A stretch of 64,000 nucleotides of DNA, taken from positions 545,518 to 609,517 of the forward strand of contig NZ_BMIR01000001.1 of NCBI RefSeq assembly GCF_014642655.1, given 5' to 3'. The number at the start of each line of letters is the position of its first letter. Within the stretch, counting starts at the first letter, position 1. Shown here one piece after another: positions 34,056 to 43,096 of the stretch. The stretch comes from Pullulanibacillus camelliae (GTDB taxonomy: Bacteria; Bacillota; Bacilli; Bacillales; Sporolactobacillaceae). The translations under genes and the position numbers were made by a program. Below the pieces are notes generated by a model. It had not been told where the DNA came from, ran no database searches, and saw only the letters and a list, made by a program, of their open reading frames with translations.

Positions 34056-35879
34056 CTATAGCCCAAATTTTTTCAGAATTTGAATAACAGTTTGATAGTC
34101 TGTCGCGTATTTTAATGTTTCTAGAGCCTCTTCTTCATCTAATAATTGTGCAATAATGGACAAAAGGTGTACCTGTTCCTCACCATGGCTCGCTATACCA
34201 ATGGCGATGAACACATCATGCCCATCAAAGGACACGCCTTCTGGAAAAACAGCTACCACGATCCCTAATTTATTTACAGCTTGACGACTTTCAGTCATCC
34301 CATGGGGAACTGCAAGTCCTTTACCTATATATGTTGTAAAGTGCTTCTCTCTTTCAAGCATTTCATCAATATAAGAGGATTGAGCAAATCCTAAGTCTAC
34401 CATCCTTTGGCCGACCTGACGAATGGCCTCTTCCTTATCCTTAGCCTTAGCATTTAAAAGCACCTGATGGGGATGTAGATCTACAGTGTCCTCAGTTTGT
34501 TGATCAAGAAGAAATTGTATGACCGTATGATACTCCCTTTCATCAACAAATGAATTAATTTTAATGACCGTTTTATCAGCATAATCACGTTTAAGCATGG
34601 CATAAAATTGTCGATGGGTAATAATAAGCTCCGCATTTGCAGGAATAGCATTAACAGAACAATGCGAGACAGTTATTTCTAACTGATGCTCTTTAAGATG
34701 CTTTCTTAACATCGCAGCTGCTAATGCGCTAGAGCCCATTCCAGCCTCACAAGCAAAAACAATAGTTTGGATTGGCCTGGTCGGCACAGCCTCCTCACTG
34801 ATTGCTTCTTCACTCTCCGCATAGCTAAAAGGTACTGCACTCCCCAGACTTTTCAGCATTTTATCATTCTCAATATGAACGGTCCGCCTTTTAGAAAGTT
34901 GCAAAAGACATAATGCCAATAAAAATGATACTAGCGCTGATAGAAAAATCCCTATCACATTATTTAATAATGATCCATGAGGTGAAAGGATGATCATAAA
35001 AAGAATGCTAGCTGGAGAGCTTACCGAGACTAGCCCACAATTTAATAATTCAAAGATATAATTTCCTGCCATTCCCCCGCCTATGGCTGCAAATATTAAT
35101 AGCGGGTTCTTTAGAACATATGGGAAATAGACCTCATGAATCCCCCCGAAAAAATGAATGATCGCTGATAGATATGTATTTTTTCTCATCGTCTTAGGAG
35201 AGTGAATAAGGTAAGCAAGTAAAATGCCTAACCCGGGCCCAGGATTGTCCTCTACAAGAAAGAAAACGGAACGTCCCGTTTCTTTCGCTTCCTGAATACC
35301 GATAGGAACAAGAAAGCCATGATTGATCACATTGTTAAAGAACAATACCTTAAGGGGCTCAACAATCAGTGCCGTCATTGGAAGCCAGCCTTCAGCGACA
35401 ATTGTCTCCATGATTACTAAAATATGATGAATGATACTGGCTAAAAATCCACCTAAAAACTTGTAGGATATCATCATGAAGGTTAAGCCAAAGATAGCGA
35501 CAAGCAAATTGCCAAAGAATAATTCAAATCCGGGGGGAATCCACTTTTCTAATCTCTTTTCAGCAAAAGCAAAAATAAGACCAACAAGTGGTCCAAGCAG
35601 CATTGCCCCAATAATCATTGGGGCCTGGCTCGATAGTGCTAAAGCAAAGACTGTCATCGCAGCTGCAATGCCACCACGAGAATTTCCAAATAAGCGCCCA
35701 CCCGTGTAGGCAAGAAGAACAGGAACGAGATACAGGATCATATCATTATAGATGGATAGTAGATCCTTGTTCGGATAAAGCCCATAGTCTCCAAAAAGGA
35801 CTCGGATCAATCCCAGTGTGATGAGAACACCCACATTTTGATAAATAATAGAACTATAAAGACGGCCTATTTTTCTCAT
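34056..35879 (-). CDS. PTS mannitol-type EIICBA
   Basis: A 607-residue fused permease. EIIC covers residues 1-330 with the mannitol-class GGIHE motif at 245-249. EIIB covers about 370-460 with the phosphocysteine Cys377 in FACEAGMGSS. EIIA covers about 465-607 with His526 in GLAVPHGMTES. All active residues are intact. It imports and phosphorylates a hexitol (mannitol or a relative). It overlaps the upstream regulator by 26 nt and has GGAGAG before the ATG. It coexists with a polyol ABC importer in the same operon, which is unusual. Confidence 0.9.
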   Translation of the reverse strand: MRKIGRLYSSIIYQNVGVLITLGLIRVLFGDYGLYPNKDLLSIYNDMILYLVPVLLAYTGGRLFGNSRGGIAAAMTVFALALSSQAPMIIGAMLLGPLVGLIFAFAEKRLEKWIPPGFELFFGNLLVAIFGLTFMMISYKFLGGFLASIIHHILVIMETIVAEGWLPMTALIVEPLKVLFFNNVINHGFLVPIGIQEAKETGRSVFFLVEDNPGPGLGILLAYLIHSPKTMRKNTYLSAIIHFFGGIHEVYFPYVLKNPLLIFAAIGGGMAGNYIFELLNCGLVSVSSPASILFMIILSPHGSLLNNVIGIFLSALVSFLLALCLLQLSKRRTVHIENDKMLKSLGSAVPFSYAESEEAISEEAVPTRPIQTIVFACEAGMGSSALAAAMLRKHLKEHQLEITVSHCSVNAIPANAELIITHRQFYAMLKRDYADKTVIKINSFVDEREYHTVIQFLLDQQTEDTVDLHPHQVLLNAKAKDKEEAIRQVGQRMVDLGFAQSSYIDEMLEREKHFTTYIGKGLAVPHGMTESRQAVNKLGIVVAVFPEGVSFDGHDVFIAIGIASHGEEQVHLLSIIAQLLDEEEALETLKYATDYQTVIQILKKFGL

Positions 35880-37983
35880 TTGCCAACTCTCCGTTTACCC
35901 GCTTGATTCGATCAGACATGTACTTTATAAGTATGCTCATGATCCCGTCTAACACCTCGGCTTCCTGACTTGATCTTATGGTGTTTAACAGCGCCTCATC
36001 TATCAGATTCGCGCTAATTTGACTGATCATATTAATATATTCTTCCGATGAGGACATCGGGGTCGATAATAACAGAATATGTTTGACATTTTTCTTCCCC
36101 GCGCTACTCTCACTCTCCCATTGCACCGCATTCTCCAAGCGAAAGACGAGTACAAGTAATTCCCTTACCCCCGTTGATCTACAATGTAATACGGCGAGAT
36201 CTTGATAGACAAAGGGGTCCTTTTTTTCACGTTCTTTTAAATCGATAATGAGCTTCCCTTTATCGGAGAGCACCTGATCAAGTGTGGCGTCATTCAGTGC
36301 ATCTTGAAGCGAAAATGAATGGCTGAAGGTATACATGCGAAAATTTCTTTTTATCTGCAGCAATGCTTCACCATAGTGAGCCACTGAGTAAATTTTATCC
36401 TCATCATTCACAGTAGGAGGTGTAAGGGTCAGCCGATCCCTTTGAATGGGGGCGATATTTTCCATCTTTTCCCTTAATAAGCGAATATCTCTTGCCTCTA
36501 ATAGAGGAGAGACCTTTACGATCTTATCACTATCAACAAAAGATAAGGAGACGGTTGAAATGATTAAATCAATCGCCTTATTTTCTTTTAACCAATTTTT
36601 AAGGGTGATCATCGAAGCGATTTTAACAATATCGATCCCCTTCAATTCCTGAGTGATTCGAGAAGCTAGAAAATGCCCGGTCCCAATACCACTTGAGCAA
36701 ACAACAATCGCCTTCACATGCTGCTTTTCTAAAGTGTTTTTCCGAATAGCCGCCGCAGCAATATACAGGGCTAAGAAACTCAACTCATCCTCTGGCAAGG
36801 TCACTCCAATTTCTTGCTCCAGAATGCCTTTGGACTCTTTACATGCTAAATAATAGTCTTGATGCTGCTCCTTAATTTTGTCGTGAAGAGGGTTATAAAC
36901 TGTCATTCCTTTATTTAGTCTTTGAATAGAAGTATTCAAATGAGATTCGATGCCTTTTATTAAGCGATCATCATCATGTAGGGAGAGATTTAGGAGTGAT
37001 TCAATGTACCGAACAAAGGTAAAAATGGTCTCCTTAGATACACTTTGATATTCTTTATTTTGCTCGTTAGGTGATTGATGCGAATGCATGAGAAAAGTCG
37101 AGATAAAACGTTCTTCGTATGGTGCAATGTTCTTCTTAAAAATAAATGTCAAGAACCGCTCGACCTTTTCAAGAAGAGGAACATGTTCTATCTCATCCCT
37201 TTCCATTAGCTTAGACATTTGATTTAATTCATGCCCTCTCCCTATTCGATTCATGGTAATCATCAATTGAACCAACAGGTACACATAATCTTGATCCCCG
37301 TATAGGCTCTCACTTTTCTGGATAATCGGTCGAAGCATTTTATCTAAAGTGATCATCTTGTCAAACTGAAACTCCGAATAAAGCAGTGAATGGAAGTAAG
37401 ATTTATTTTTCGTTTGGCTTGGGAACTCCAAGAGGTTCAACCATTCTTCTACACTCAACTGTTGTTTAAACGCTTCGAACAACACCAAGCGCTTATTGAC
37501 TTCCTCCCCAATGACTTCGATGCCAAATCCAGGCTTTCTAATCAGTTCAATCTGATAATCACTCAATTTAGGATGGATCTCATCTAAATCATGACTAATA
37601 GTGCTCTCGGACACACCAAACGTATGACTGAGACTATACAATTTTAATGGGCTATCCGCAGCTATCAGAGTGACAACGAGAGCAAATTGCCGCTCTTCTG
37701 GGCTAAAAAATACCTTTTTGTAATTGAAATAAATATCATTGCGTATTTTTTTTCGATCCTCTAAAGAGCCTTCAAGGTATAACCCCTTATGCCTGTCACG
37801 CTTAAGCTTGAGGTGGTAGGTTGCCAGCAGGCCCTTTACATCCTTTAAATCTCTGTGTATTGTGCGCTGACTCACCTTTAACCTTTCTGCGAGTTCATCT
37901 ATTTGAACACATTCCCTGTCAGCATCCAAAAAGGCAACTAATATCCGTTCTTGTCGAGGTAACAAATGAAATTCCTTTGACAT
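35854..37983 (-). CDS. PRD-containing transcriptional activator, MtlR type
   Basis: A 709-residue regulator. N-terminal HTH domains (LLPRQERILVAFLDADRECVQIDELAERL; recognition region LKVSQRTIHRDL), two PRD domains with histidines that PTS proteins phosphorylate (about residues 180-400), an EIIB-like domain with Cys in VVCSSGIGTGHFLASRI, and a C-terminal EIIA-like domain. It is a paralogue of the MtlR at 47479-49602. It lies between the polyol dehydrogenase and the EIICBA, and probably controls this operon in response to the EIICBA and HPr phosphorylation state. Confidence 0.88.
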   Translation of the reverse strand: MSKEFHLLPRQERILVAFLDADRECVQIDELAERLKVSQRTIHRDLKDVKGLLATYHLKLKRDRHKGLYLEGSLEDRKKIRNDIYFNYKKVFFSPEERQFALVVTLIAADSPLKLYSLSHTFGVSESTISHDLDEIHPKLSDYQIELIRKPGFGIEVIGEEVNKRLVLFEAFKQQLSVEEWLNLLEFPSQTKNKSYFHSLLYSEFQFDKMITLDKMLRPIIQKSESLYGDQDYVYLLVQLMITMNRIGRGHELNQMSKLMERDEIEHVPLLEKVERFLTFIFKKNIAPYEERFISTFLMHSHQSPNEQNKEYQSVSKETIFTFVRYIESLLNLSLHDDDRLIKGIESHLNTSIQRLNKGMTVYNPLHDKIKEQHQDYYLACKESKGILEQEIGVTLPEDELSFLALYIAAAAIRKNTLEKQHVKAIVVCSSGIGTGHFLASRITQELKGIDIVKIASMITLKNWLKENKAIDLIISTVSLSFVDSDKIVKVSPLLEARDIRLLREKMENIAPIQRDRLTLTPPTVNDEDKIYSVAHYGEALLQIKRNFRMYTFSHSFSLQDALNDATLDQVLSDKGKLIIDLKEREKKDPFVYQDLAVLHCRSTGVRELLVLVFRLENAVQWESESSAGKKNVKHILLLSTPMSSSEEYINMISQISANLIDEALLNTIRSSQEAEVLDGIMSILIKYMSDRIKRVNGELANEKNRPSL

Positions 37984-38012
37984 ATTAACACCCCAAGAAT
38001 CCGCACGAATCC

Positions 38013-39023
38013 TTATAATTTGATTTGTACCTTAAGACCATTAGGATCCTTTGTTTTTCCACTTAAATAATCGATCACTTCTTCTAGTTCAAGTGTTTTT
38101 GACACCAAGGGTTGGACATTAATGCGCCGCTCTTTTAACCAATGAAAAGCAGGAATAAAAGTATGGTTAATCGCCATTGACCCTAAAAGTGTCCAGTCCT
38201 TATTGTAAAGTTTAAAGGGGTCAATGCGTACTTCAACATGCTGCGGTGTCACACCAAATTGTAGATACTTTCCCGCCGGCCCAATATAATGCATCGCCTG
38301 TTCAATAACTGCTGGAATGCCTGTTGCATCCACCACAACATCAAAGCCCTTCTCATACTCTGAAGTCGACAATTTCTCCTCAATTTGTTCACTCAAAACA
38401 CCTAGAGTGGCTCCCATTTCTAAAGCAAGATCCAATTTTTGTTGCGAGAGATCGACGACGACCAATTCAGATGCTCCGGCCTGCTTCAAGGATTGAACAA
38501 GCTGCTGCCCCATAGCGCCTGCTCCAAATAACAGTACACGATCACCTACATGTAATTGCAGACGATTCATCGCATGTACCACACAAGCCATTGGTTCAAT
38601 AAAAGCACCTTGTTCAAATGACATCGTATCAGGAAGATGAACGACATTTCCAGCAGGCACACTGACATACTCGGCCATTGTGCCATCAACGGTATTCCCA
38701 AGCGCCCCCCAATTTGCACAATGGTTGCCGCGGTTTGTCAAGCAATATTCACATTCTCCACAAAACAAGGAGGGATCTGCACTGACACGATCGCCTACTT
38801 TAAAATCTGTGACATTCTCACCTACTGCATCAATAATTCCAGAAAACTCATGTCCTGGGATGATCGGATATGGCGATAAGAACTCTCCTCTATAAATGTG
38901 TACATCTGTTCCACAAATTCCTACCTGTTTGACTTTAATTGTCACTTCATTAGCACCTGGTTGTGGATAAGGTACCTCCTTCACTGCTGCCTGAAATGGT
39001 TTTTCAATGACCAAAGCTTTCAT
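38013..39023 (-). CDS. Zinc-dependent polyol/alcohol dehydrogenase
   Basis: A 336-residue medium-chain dehydrogenase. Catalytic zinc ligands are in VGICGTDVH and PGHEFSG. The structural zinc cysteines are in FCGECEYCLTNRGNHC. The NAD-binding LLFGAGAMGQQLVQSLKQAG follows. Related enzymes oxidise sorbitol, arabitol, galactitol phosphate or similar polyols to ketoses. The ATG at 39023 follows GGAGAGGTG; the longer frame to 39056 is less well supported. It sits between the ABC permeases and the PRD regulator, which fits oxidation of polyol imported unphosphorylated by the ABC system. Confidence 0.9.
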   Translation of the reverse strand: MKALVIEKPFQAAVKEVPYPQPGANEVTIKVKQVGICGTDVHIYRGEFLSPYPIIPGHEFSGIIDAVGENVTDFKVGDRVSADPSLFCGECEYCLTNRGNHCANWGALGNTVDGTMAEYVSVPAGNVVHLPDTMSFEQGAFIEPMACVVHAMNRLQLHVGDRVLLFGAGAMGQQLVQSLKQAGASELVVVDLSQQKLDLALEMGATLGVLSEQIEEKLSTSEYEKGFDVVVDATGIPAVIEQAMHYIGPAGKYLQFGVTPQHVEVRIDPFKLYNKDWTLLGSMAINHTFIPAFHWLKERRINVQPLVSKTLELEEVIDYLSGKTKDPNGLKVQIKL

Positions 39024-39066
39024 TTTCTTCACCTCTCCATTGATTTTTAATGTCATTTAACCTGAG

Positions 39067-39882
39067 TTAGCCTTTGACAGCCCCCATTGTTAATCCACGT
39101 ACCAACTGCTTCTGACTAAACCAGCCAAGAATCAATACTGGAACAATAGCAAATACAGAAGCAGCGGACATTTTTGCCCAAAACAACCCTTCTTGTGTCA
39201 TAAATGCTGTCATATAGACGGGCATTGTCTTTGCACTGGTATAAGTGAGTGATAGCGCAAAGAAAAATTCATTCCAAGCAAAGACCATACTGAGTAAAAT
39301 CGTTGAGATTAACCCAGACTTTACTAGCGGCAATGTTATCTTAAAAAAAGTATTCAATCCTGTGGCTCCATCCACCTGAGAGGCCTCAATTAACTCGTAG
39401 GGTATATCTTTAAAAAATGAGCGCATCATCCAAAGGACCAACGGCATGTTCATCGCTGCATAAACCAAAATAAGCACAGATAAGGTGTCTAAGAGATTAA
39501 GACTTTTAAACAATAAATAGAGTGGAATAATCACACCAGCCACCGGCATGAACTTTGTTGAAATAAACCAAAAGAGAATATCGTTACTTCTTTTTATCCT
39601 GTATAAGGCCAAGGCATAGGCAGCCGGAACACCAAGGAGCAACGCAATAAAGGTCGACGCAATAGCGACTATGGCTGAATTCAACATATAATAGGCAACA
39701 CCATTATTCCAAATCTCGTGAAAGTGCTCAAATGTTGGCGAAAAGATAAAGGAGGGCGGAATTATTGCTGCATCCTTTTCTTGTTTTAAACTCGTAATGA
39801 ACAGCCATAGGATTGGAAAGAAATAAATAAAAGCCATCACGTAGGTTATCAATGTGACCAATGATTTCATTAATTTTTTCAC
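39067..39882 (-). CDS. Polyol/sugar ABC transporter permease (MalG-like)
   Basis: A 271-residue inner-membrane permease with six helices. The cytoplasmic coupling loop is ELIEASQVDGATGLNTFFKITLPLVKSG (EAA motif; core EASQVDGA). The GTG start at 39882 overlaps the stop of the preceding permease by four bases (GTGA), indicating coupling. It resembles the SmoG/MalG type of sorbitol/mannitol importers. No ATPase gene is present in the operon, so a shared ATPase such as MsmX is presumably used. Confidence 0.88.
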   Translation of the reverse strand: MKKLMKSLVTLITYVMAFIYFFPILWLFITSLKQEKDAAIIPPSFIFSPTFEHFHEIWNNGVAYYMLNSAIVAIASTFIALLLGVPAAYALALYRIKRSNDILFWFISTKFMPVAGVIIPLYLLFKSLNLLDTLSVLILVYAAMNMPLVLWMMRSFFKDIPYELIEASQVDGATGLNTFFKITLPLVKSGLISTILLSMVFAWNEFFFALSLTYTSAKTMPVYMTAFMTQEGLFWAKMSAASVFAIVPVLILGWFSQKQLVRGLTMGAVKG

Positions 39883-40820
39883 ATCAGTTCCTCCTTAAAT
39901 CGCCTGCGCATAAAAGAGAAGAGAAAGGTCATCACAATGATTGTTAAAATAACAGTGATCACACCTATTGTAGAGGCCCCGCCTATCTCCCAATTCTGAA
40001 ACCCTTCTCGATAGGTATAGAACGATAGATTTGTAGAGGCATAGCCCGGTCCTCCAGAAGTCGTGACGAAAATTTCCCCGAATACTTGCAGAATAAAGAT
40101 TAAACCGAGCATAATCACCACTTCAAAGTACCGCAACAGATGTGGCAAAACAATATAGAGTAATTGTTGTCCTTTATTGGCTCCATCTATTTCAGCTGCT
40201 TCTAGGAGCTCCTGAGGTAATGATTGAAGCCCTGCCAGTAAGACCAGCATAAAAAAGGGAGTCCATAACCACGTGACAATTAAAATAATAATTAAAAGGG
40301 GATGCTGGGATAGCCAATCAATAGGCGTACTGTTTGTCAGCTCACCAAAATAAGCTGAAAACCCATAGTTAGGATTGGTCACCATCGTTTTCCATACAAT
40401 ACCGGCCACAGCAGGCATGACGAAAAAAGGTGAAACGAACATAGTGCGTACAATCCCTTTAGCAAAAAATTGACGATTCATTAATAATGCGAAAATAACA
40501 CCTAAAATAAGACAAAGAATGAGAGAACCGAACGTTAAAATCAATGTATTTTTTAATACCGTATAAAATTGTGGTTGTTTGAAATAGTAAAGATAGTTTG
40601 TCAGTCCTGTAAAATCAATGCCCAAATCGGGACGCATCACATTCCATTTCTGCAAACTATAATAAATGGTCATGATAAAAGGAATCTGTGTGACTAAAGC
40701 GACAAAAATCAACCCTGGATATAACAACCGTTTCACAGGCGGCTTTTTCGGTTTCAGTTTCCTTGGTTTTTCTAAAGTGATTTTCTCGACTTTAGGTGGC
40801 GAGATGAGATTTTCAGCCAT
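39879..40820 (-). CDS. Polyol/sugar ABC transporter permease (MalF-like)
   Basis: A 313-residue permease with six helices after a basic N-terminal tail (KITLEKPRKLKPKKPPVKR). The EAA loop is ELLEAAEIDGANKGQQLLYIVLP (core EAAEIDGA). It pairs with the downstream MalG-like subunit. The Shine-Dalgarno AAGGAGGGG is seven or so bases from the ATG and can pair with a CTCCTT just upstream (see the separate entry). The gene follows the binding-protein gene after 190 nt. Confidence 0.88.
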   Translation of the reverse strand: MAENLISPPKVEKITLEKPRKLKPKKPPVKRLLYPGLIFVALVTQIPFIMTIYYSLQKWNVMRPDLGIDFTGLTNYLYYFKQPQFYTVLKNTLILTFGSLILCLILGVIFALLMNRQFFAKGIVRTMFVSPFFVMPAVAGIVWKTMVTNPNYGFSAYFGELTNSTPIDWLSQHPLLIIILIVTWLWTPFFMLVLLAGLQSLPQELLEAAEIDGANKGQQLLYIVLPHLLRYFEVVIMLGLIFILQVFGEIFVTTSGGPGYASTNLSFYTYREGFQNWEIGGASTIGVITVILTIIVMTFLFSFMRRRFKEELM

Positions 40821-40826
40821 AAAGCC

Positions 40827-40846
40827 CCTCCTTTTTGAAGAAGGAG
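40827..40846 (-). promoter_or_regulatory. Hairpin that may hide the ribosome site of the MalF-like gene
   Basis: On the minus strand CTCCTT (40841-40846) can pair with AAGGAG (40828-40833) around a 7-nt loop, and the latter is the core of the Shine-Dalgarno site. A second CTCCTT lies slightly upstream (40852-40858). Reduced permease translation relative to the binding protein is a plausible result. Confidence 0.4.
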
Positions 40847-41012
40847 AACCACTAAGGAGAAGTCGAAGTCCTTAAAAAATCATAGTATTGTTTTCCACTC
40901 CAGATACTCGCTTGCAACTCTCCCATTTTCCATAGGAGCCATGTATCTTTGGGAGCAGGAAATGTTTTACAACAACTTCACTCAGCGTTCCCTTCTTTAT
41001 AGGTCGATCACA

Positions 41013-42398
41013 TTATTTCTTATATCCACCTTTTTCTGCTGCTTGCTCCGCCAATTTCTGTGAAGCGGCAAGCGCACTCTTAACCGATTTATCTCCAGAA
41101 ATTGCACTGGCTATCTGCTGGCTGACCTCCGTTCCAAGACCTGAAAATTCGGGAATTTCTACATACTGAACACCCTTATACGGAACAGGATCAATGGTTG
41201 GGTGATCATAATCGGCATGTTCGAGCGAATCACGAACAATATCAGCAAACGGTGCAGCCTTTTTGTAATCGGGATTCTCGTACGTTGACTTTCTCGTACC
41301 CGGAGGGGCGACAACCCAACCCTTTTTATCTCCAACCAACTTGACATAGTCTTTACTGGTGGCCCAAGTGAGAAATTTAAAGGCAGCTGCTTTGTGTTTG
41401 CTGCTTTTTTCAATTCCCAATGACCAGGCATACAGCCACCCGGTATTCTTCTTATCCGCAGTCGGAGCATAAGCATAGCCGACTTTCCCCACAATATTTG
41501 AGTTGTCTTTATCATTAAGGTTGCCGGCGCCTGCGGTTGCGTCATACCACATGCCCGCTTTACCTTGAGACATTAACGTCAATGCCTCTGTATAACCTGT
41601 CGAGGTGGCGCCTGATTCACCTGCTTTGTGTAGCAGATCAACATAAAATTGAACGGCTTTTTCTGTTTGGGGATTGGTTAACTGAGCCTTCCAGTTTTCA
41701 TCGTACCACTTCCCTCCAAAAGCATTGATCACCGTATCTAGTGGGGCCATCATTTCTCCCCAACCAGGGAGACCACGAAGTACAATTCCTGTTTTTCCTG
41801 TTTTTTCTTTAATTTTAACCGCGGCATCGGCAACCTGCTGCCACGTCGGATGCAAAGGCATGCTTACACCAGCAGCTTTCATAATATCTTTATTGTAATA
41901 AAGCATACTGCTCTCACCATAAAAAGGTAAGGCGTATAAGTGGTCATTGTAGGACAAAGCATTTTTTATTGGTGCAAAAATATCGTCTAAATCATAGTTT
42001 GATTTTTCCTCATCTGACATTTTGTCAAAATAATCATCAAGTGAAATGAGCCACTTGTTCTTAGCCCAAATCGGTGCATCATAGGTACCAATCGTTGCAA
42101 TATCAAATTTCCCAGCACCCAAAGCGACATCTTCAGTCACTTTTTTCCGCAATTCATTTTCTGGGAGGACAACATATTTCACCTTTATTCCCGTTTTGTC
42201 AGTGAACTCACTTGTCAAATCCTGCATGCTTTTCATATCAGGATTATTGACCGTAGCAATAGTTAACGTCACATCTGAATGATCCTTATTTCCCTGATTT
42301 GCTCCCTCACTGCTACTCTCCTCTGGTGGAGCACAGGCGGTGAGGATCAAACCAAATAGAAATAGGAATGCAAGAACACTCTTTGAAACCCCTTTCAT
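41013..42398 (-). CDS. Polyol/sugar ABC transporter substrate-binding lipoprotein
   Basis: A 461-residue extracellular binding protein. A lipoprotein signal peptide ends in LILTACAPPEE, so Cys22 would carry the lipid. The mature part is a cluster-B/SmoE-like fold with LALPFYGESSMLYYNKDIMKAAGVS-type core motifs (PFYGESSMLYYNKDI). The C-terminal region is helical and Lys/Ala rich. The first gene of the polyol operon, with AAGGAGG before the ATG. Its relatives bind sorbitol, mannitol or glucitol-like polyols, which fits the neighbouring dehydrogenase and PTS gene. Confidence 0.9.
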   Translation of the reverse strand: MKGVSKSVLAFLFLFGLILTACAPPEESSSEGANQGNKDHSDVTLTIATVNNPDMKSMQDLTSEFTDKTGIKVKYVVLPENELRKKVTEDVALGAGKFDIATIGTYDAPIWAKNKWLISLDDYFDKMSDEEKSNYDLDDIFAPIKNALSYNDHLYALPFYGESSMLYYNKDIMKAAGVSMPLHPTWQQVADAAVKIKEKTGKTGIVLRGLPGWGEMMAPLDTVINAFGGKWYDENWKAQLTNPQTEKAVQFYVDLLHKAGESGATSTGYTEALTLMSQGKAGMWYDATAGAGNLNDKDNSNIVGKVGYAYAPTADKKNTGWLYAWSLGIEKSSKHKAAAFKFLTWATSKDYVKLVGDKKGWVVAPPGTRKSTYENPDYKKAAPFADIVRDSLEHADYDHPTIDPVPYKGVQYVEIPEFSGLGTEVSQQIASAISGDKSVKSALAASQKLAEQAAEKGGYKK

Positions 42399-42428
42399 TA
42401 TTATACCTCCTTGTTTTCTTTTTAAATG

Positions 42429-42496
42429 CTTACGTAAAGTATAACAAGGAAAAAATAGTGCTTTTTACTAAGTTATATAAATTTTGTCTACGTAAA
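42429..42496 (-). promoter_or_regulatory. Two direct TACGTAAA motifs upstream of polyol operon
   Basis: TACGTAAA occurs at 42431-42438 and again at 42489-42496, in the AT-rich stretch before the operon. The first copy sits in the palindrome CTTACGTAAAG. They could be binding sites for the operon's PRD activator. No clear -35/-10 pair was found, which would suit an activator-dependent promoter. Confidence 0.35.
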
Positions 42497-42599
42497 AAAT
42501 GACAAATCTGAAGGAACATGATGTGGTCTATTTTTTTATCCTTGCAACAAAAAAGAGGTGAGACAAAACGACTCACCCTAATACCGAACGATAAGATTA

Positions 42600-42990
42600 T
42601 AAAAGTGGCAGGGAAACTGGAAGCGCAGTCGAAATACGGTGATGTCTACGGGAACGGAGCGAGGGTGACTTCACGAATTGACGACGCGTTGCTCCGAGGA
42701 AAGCAATTCTAGCAGATGCAGGAACAAGGGCTTCTTACATTCTCAAGGTACTTCGGCTAAGTGCGTCACATCTTCAAGGGGCCTTGGACTAAAAGCATCA
42801 CATCCATGTGACAACGTCGAAACGCGCACCTCAGGCCCCCAAAAAGTAATGAATACTTTTAGAGGACCCCGATGGTACGTCGAATGCCGAAACTAGCGCA
42901 TCCTGTGCGCCTCTAGGCCGTGCCCGTGGAAAGCGAAGTGCTTTGACGGAGCGCTTCATCACTCGCTTAACAACCCGAACGCATGCCTTC
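42600..42990. repeat. Worn GC-rich repeat sequence (family B-like)
   Basis: Pieces such as TCTACGGGAACGGAGCGAG, TTGCTCCGAGGAAAGC and GGCCGTGCCCGTGGAAAGCGAAGTGC echo family B at 28690-28835. Two CATCCATGTGACAACG-like segments recur near 50255. There is no reading frame with a ribosome site in this 700-bp gap. Confidence 0.55.
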
Positions 42991-43096
42991 AAAATTGTGA
43001 ATGCATTCGGATTCTCTATGAGCTGAAGACTTCTGTCCCAGCCTCATCATCCCACGTAACATATACTCTTAAAAGGGATCCATCTCTTATTTTATT

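Noticed and set aside
42518-42896. Two plus-strand frames between the polyol operon and the helicase gene
   Set aside because: They overlap family B-like repeat DNA. The composition is repeat-like, and AAAGAGGTGAG near 42550 leads to no conserved product.
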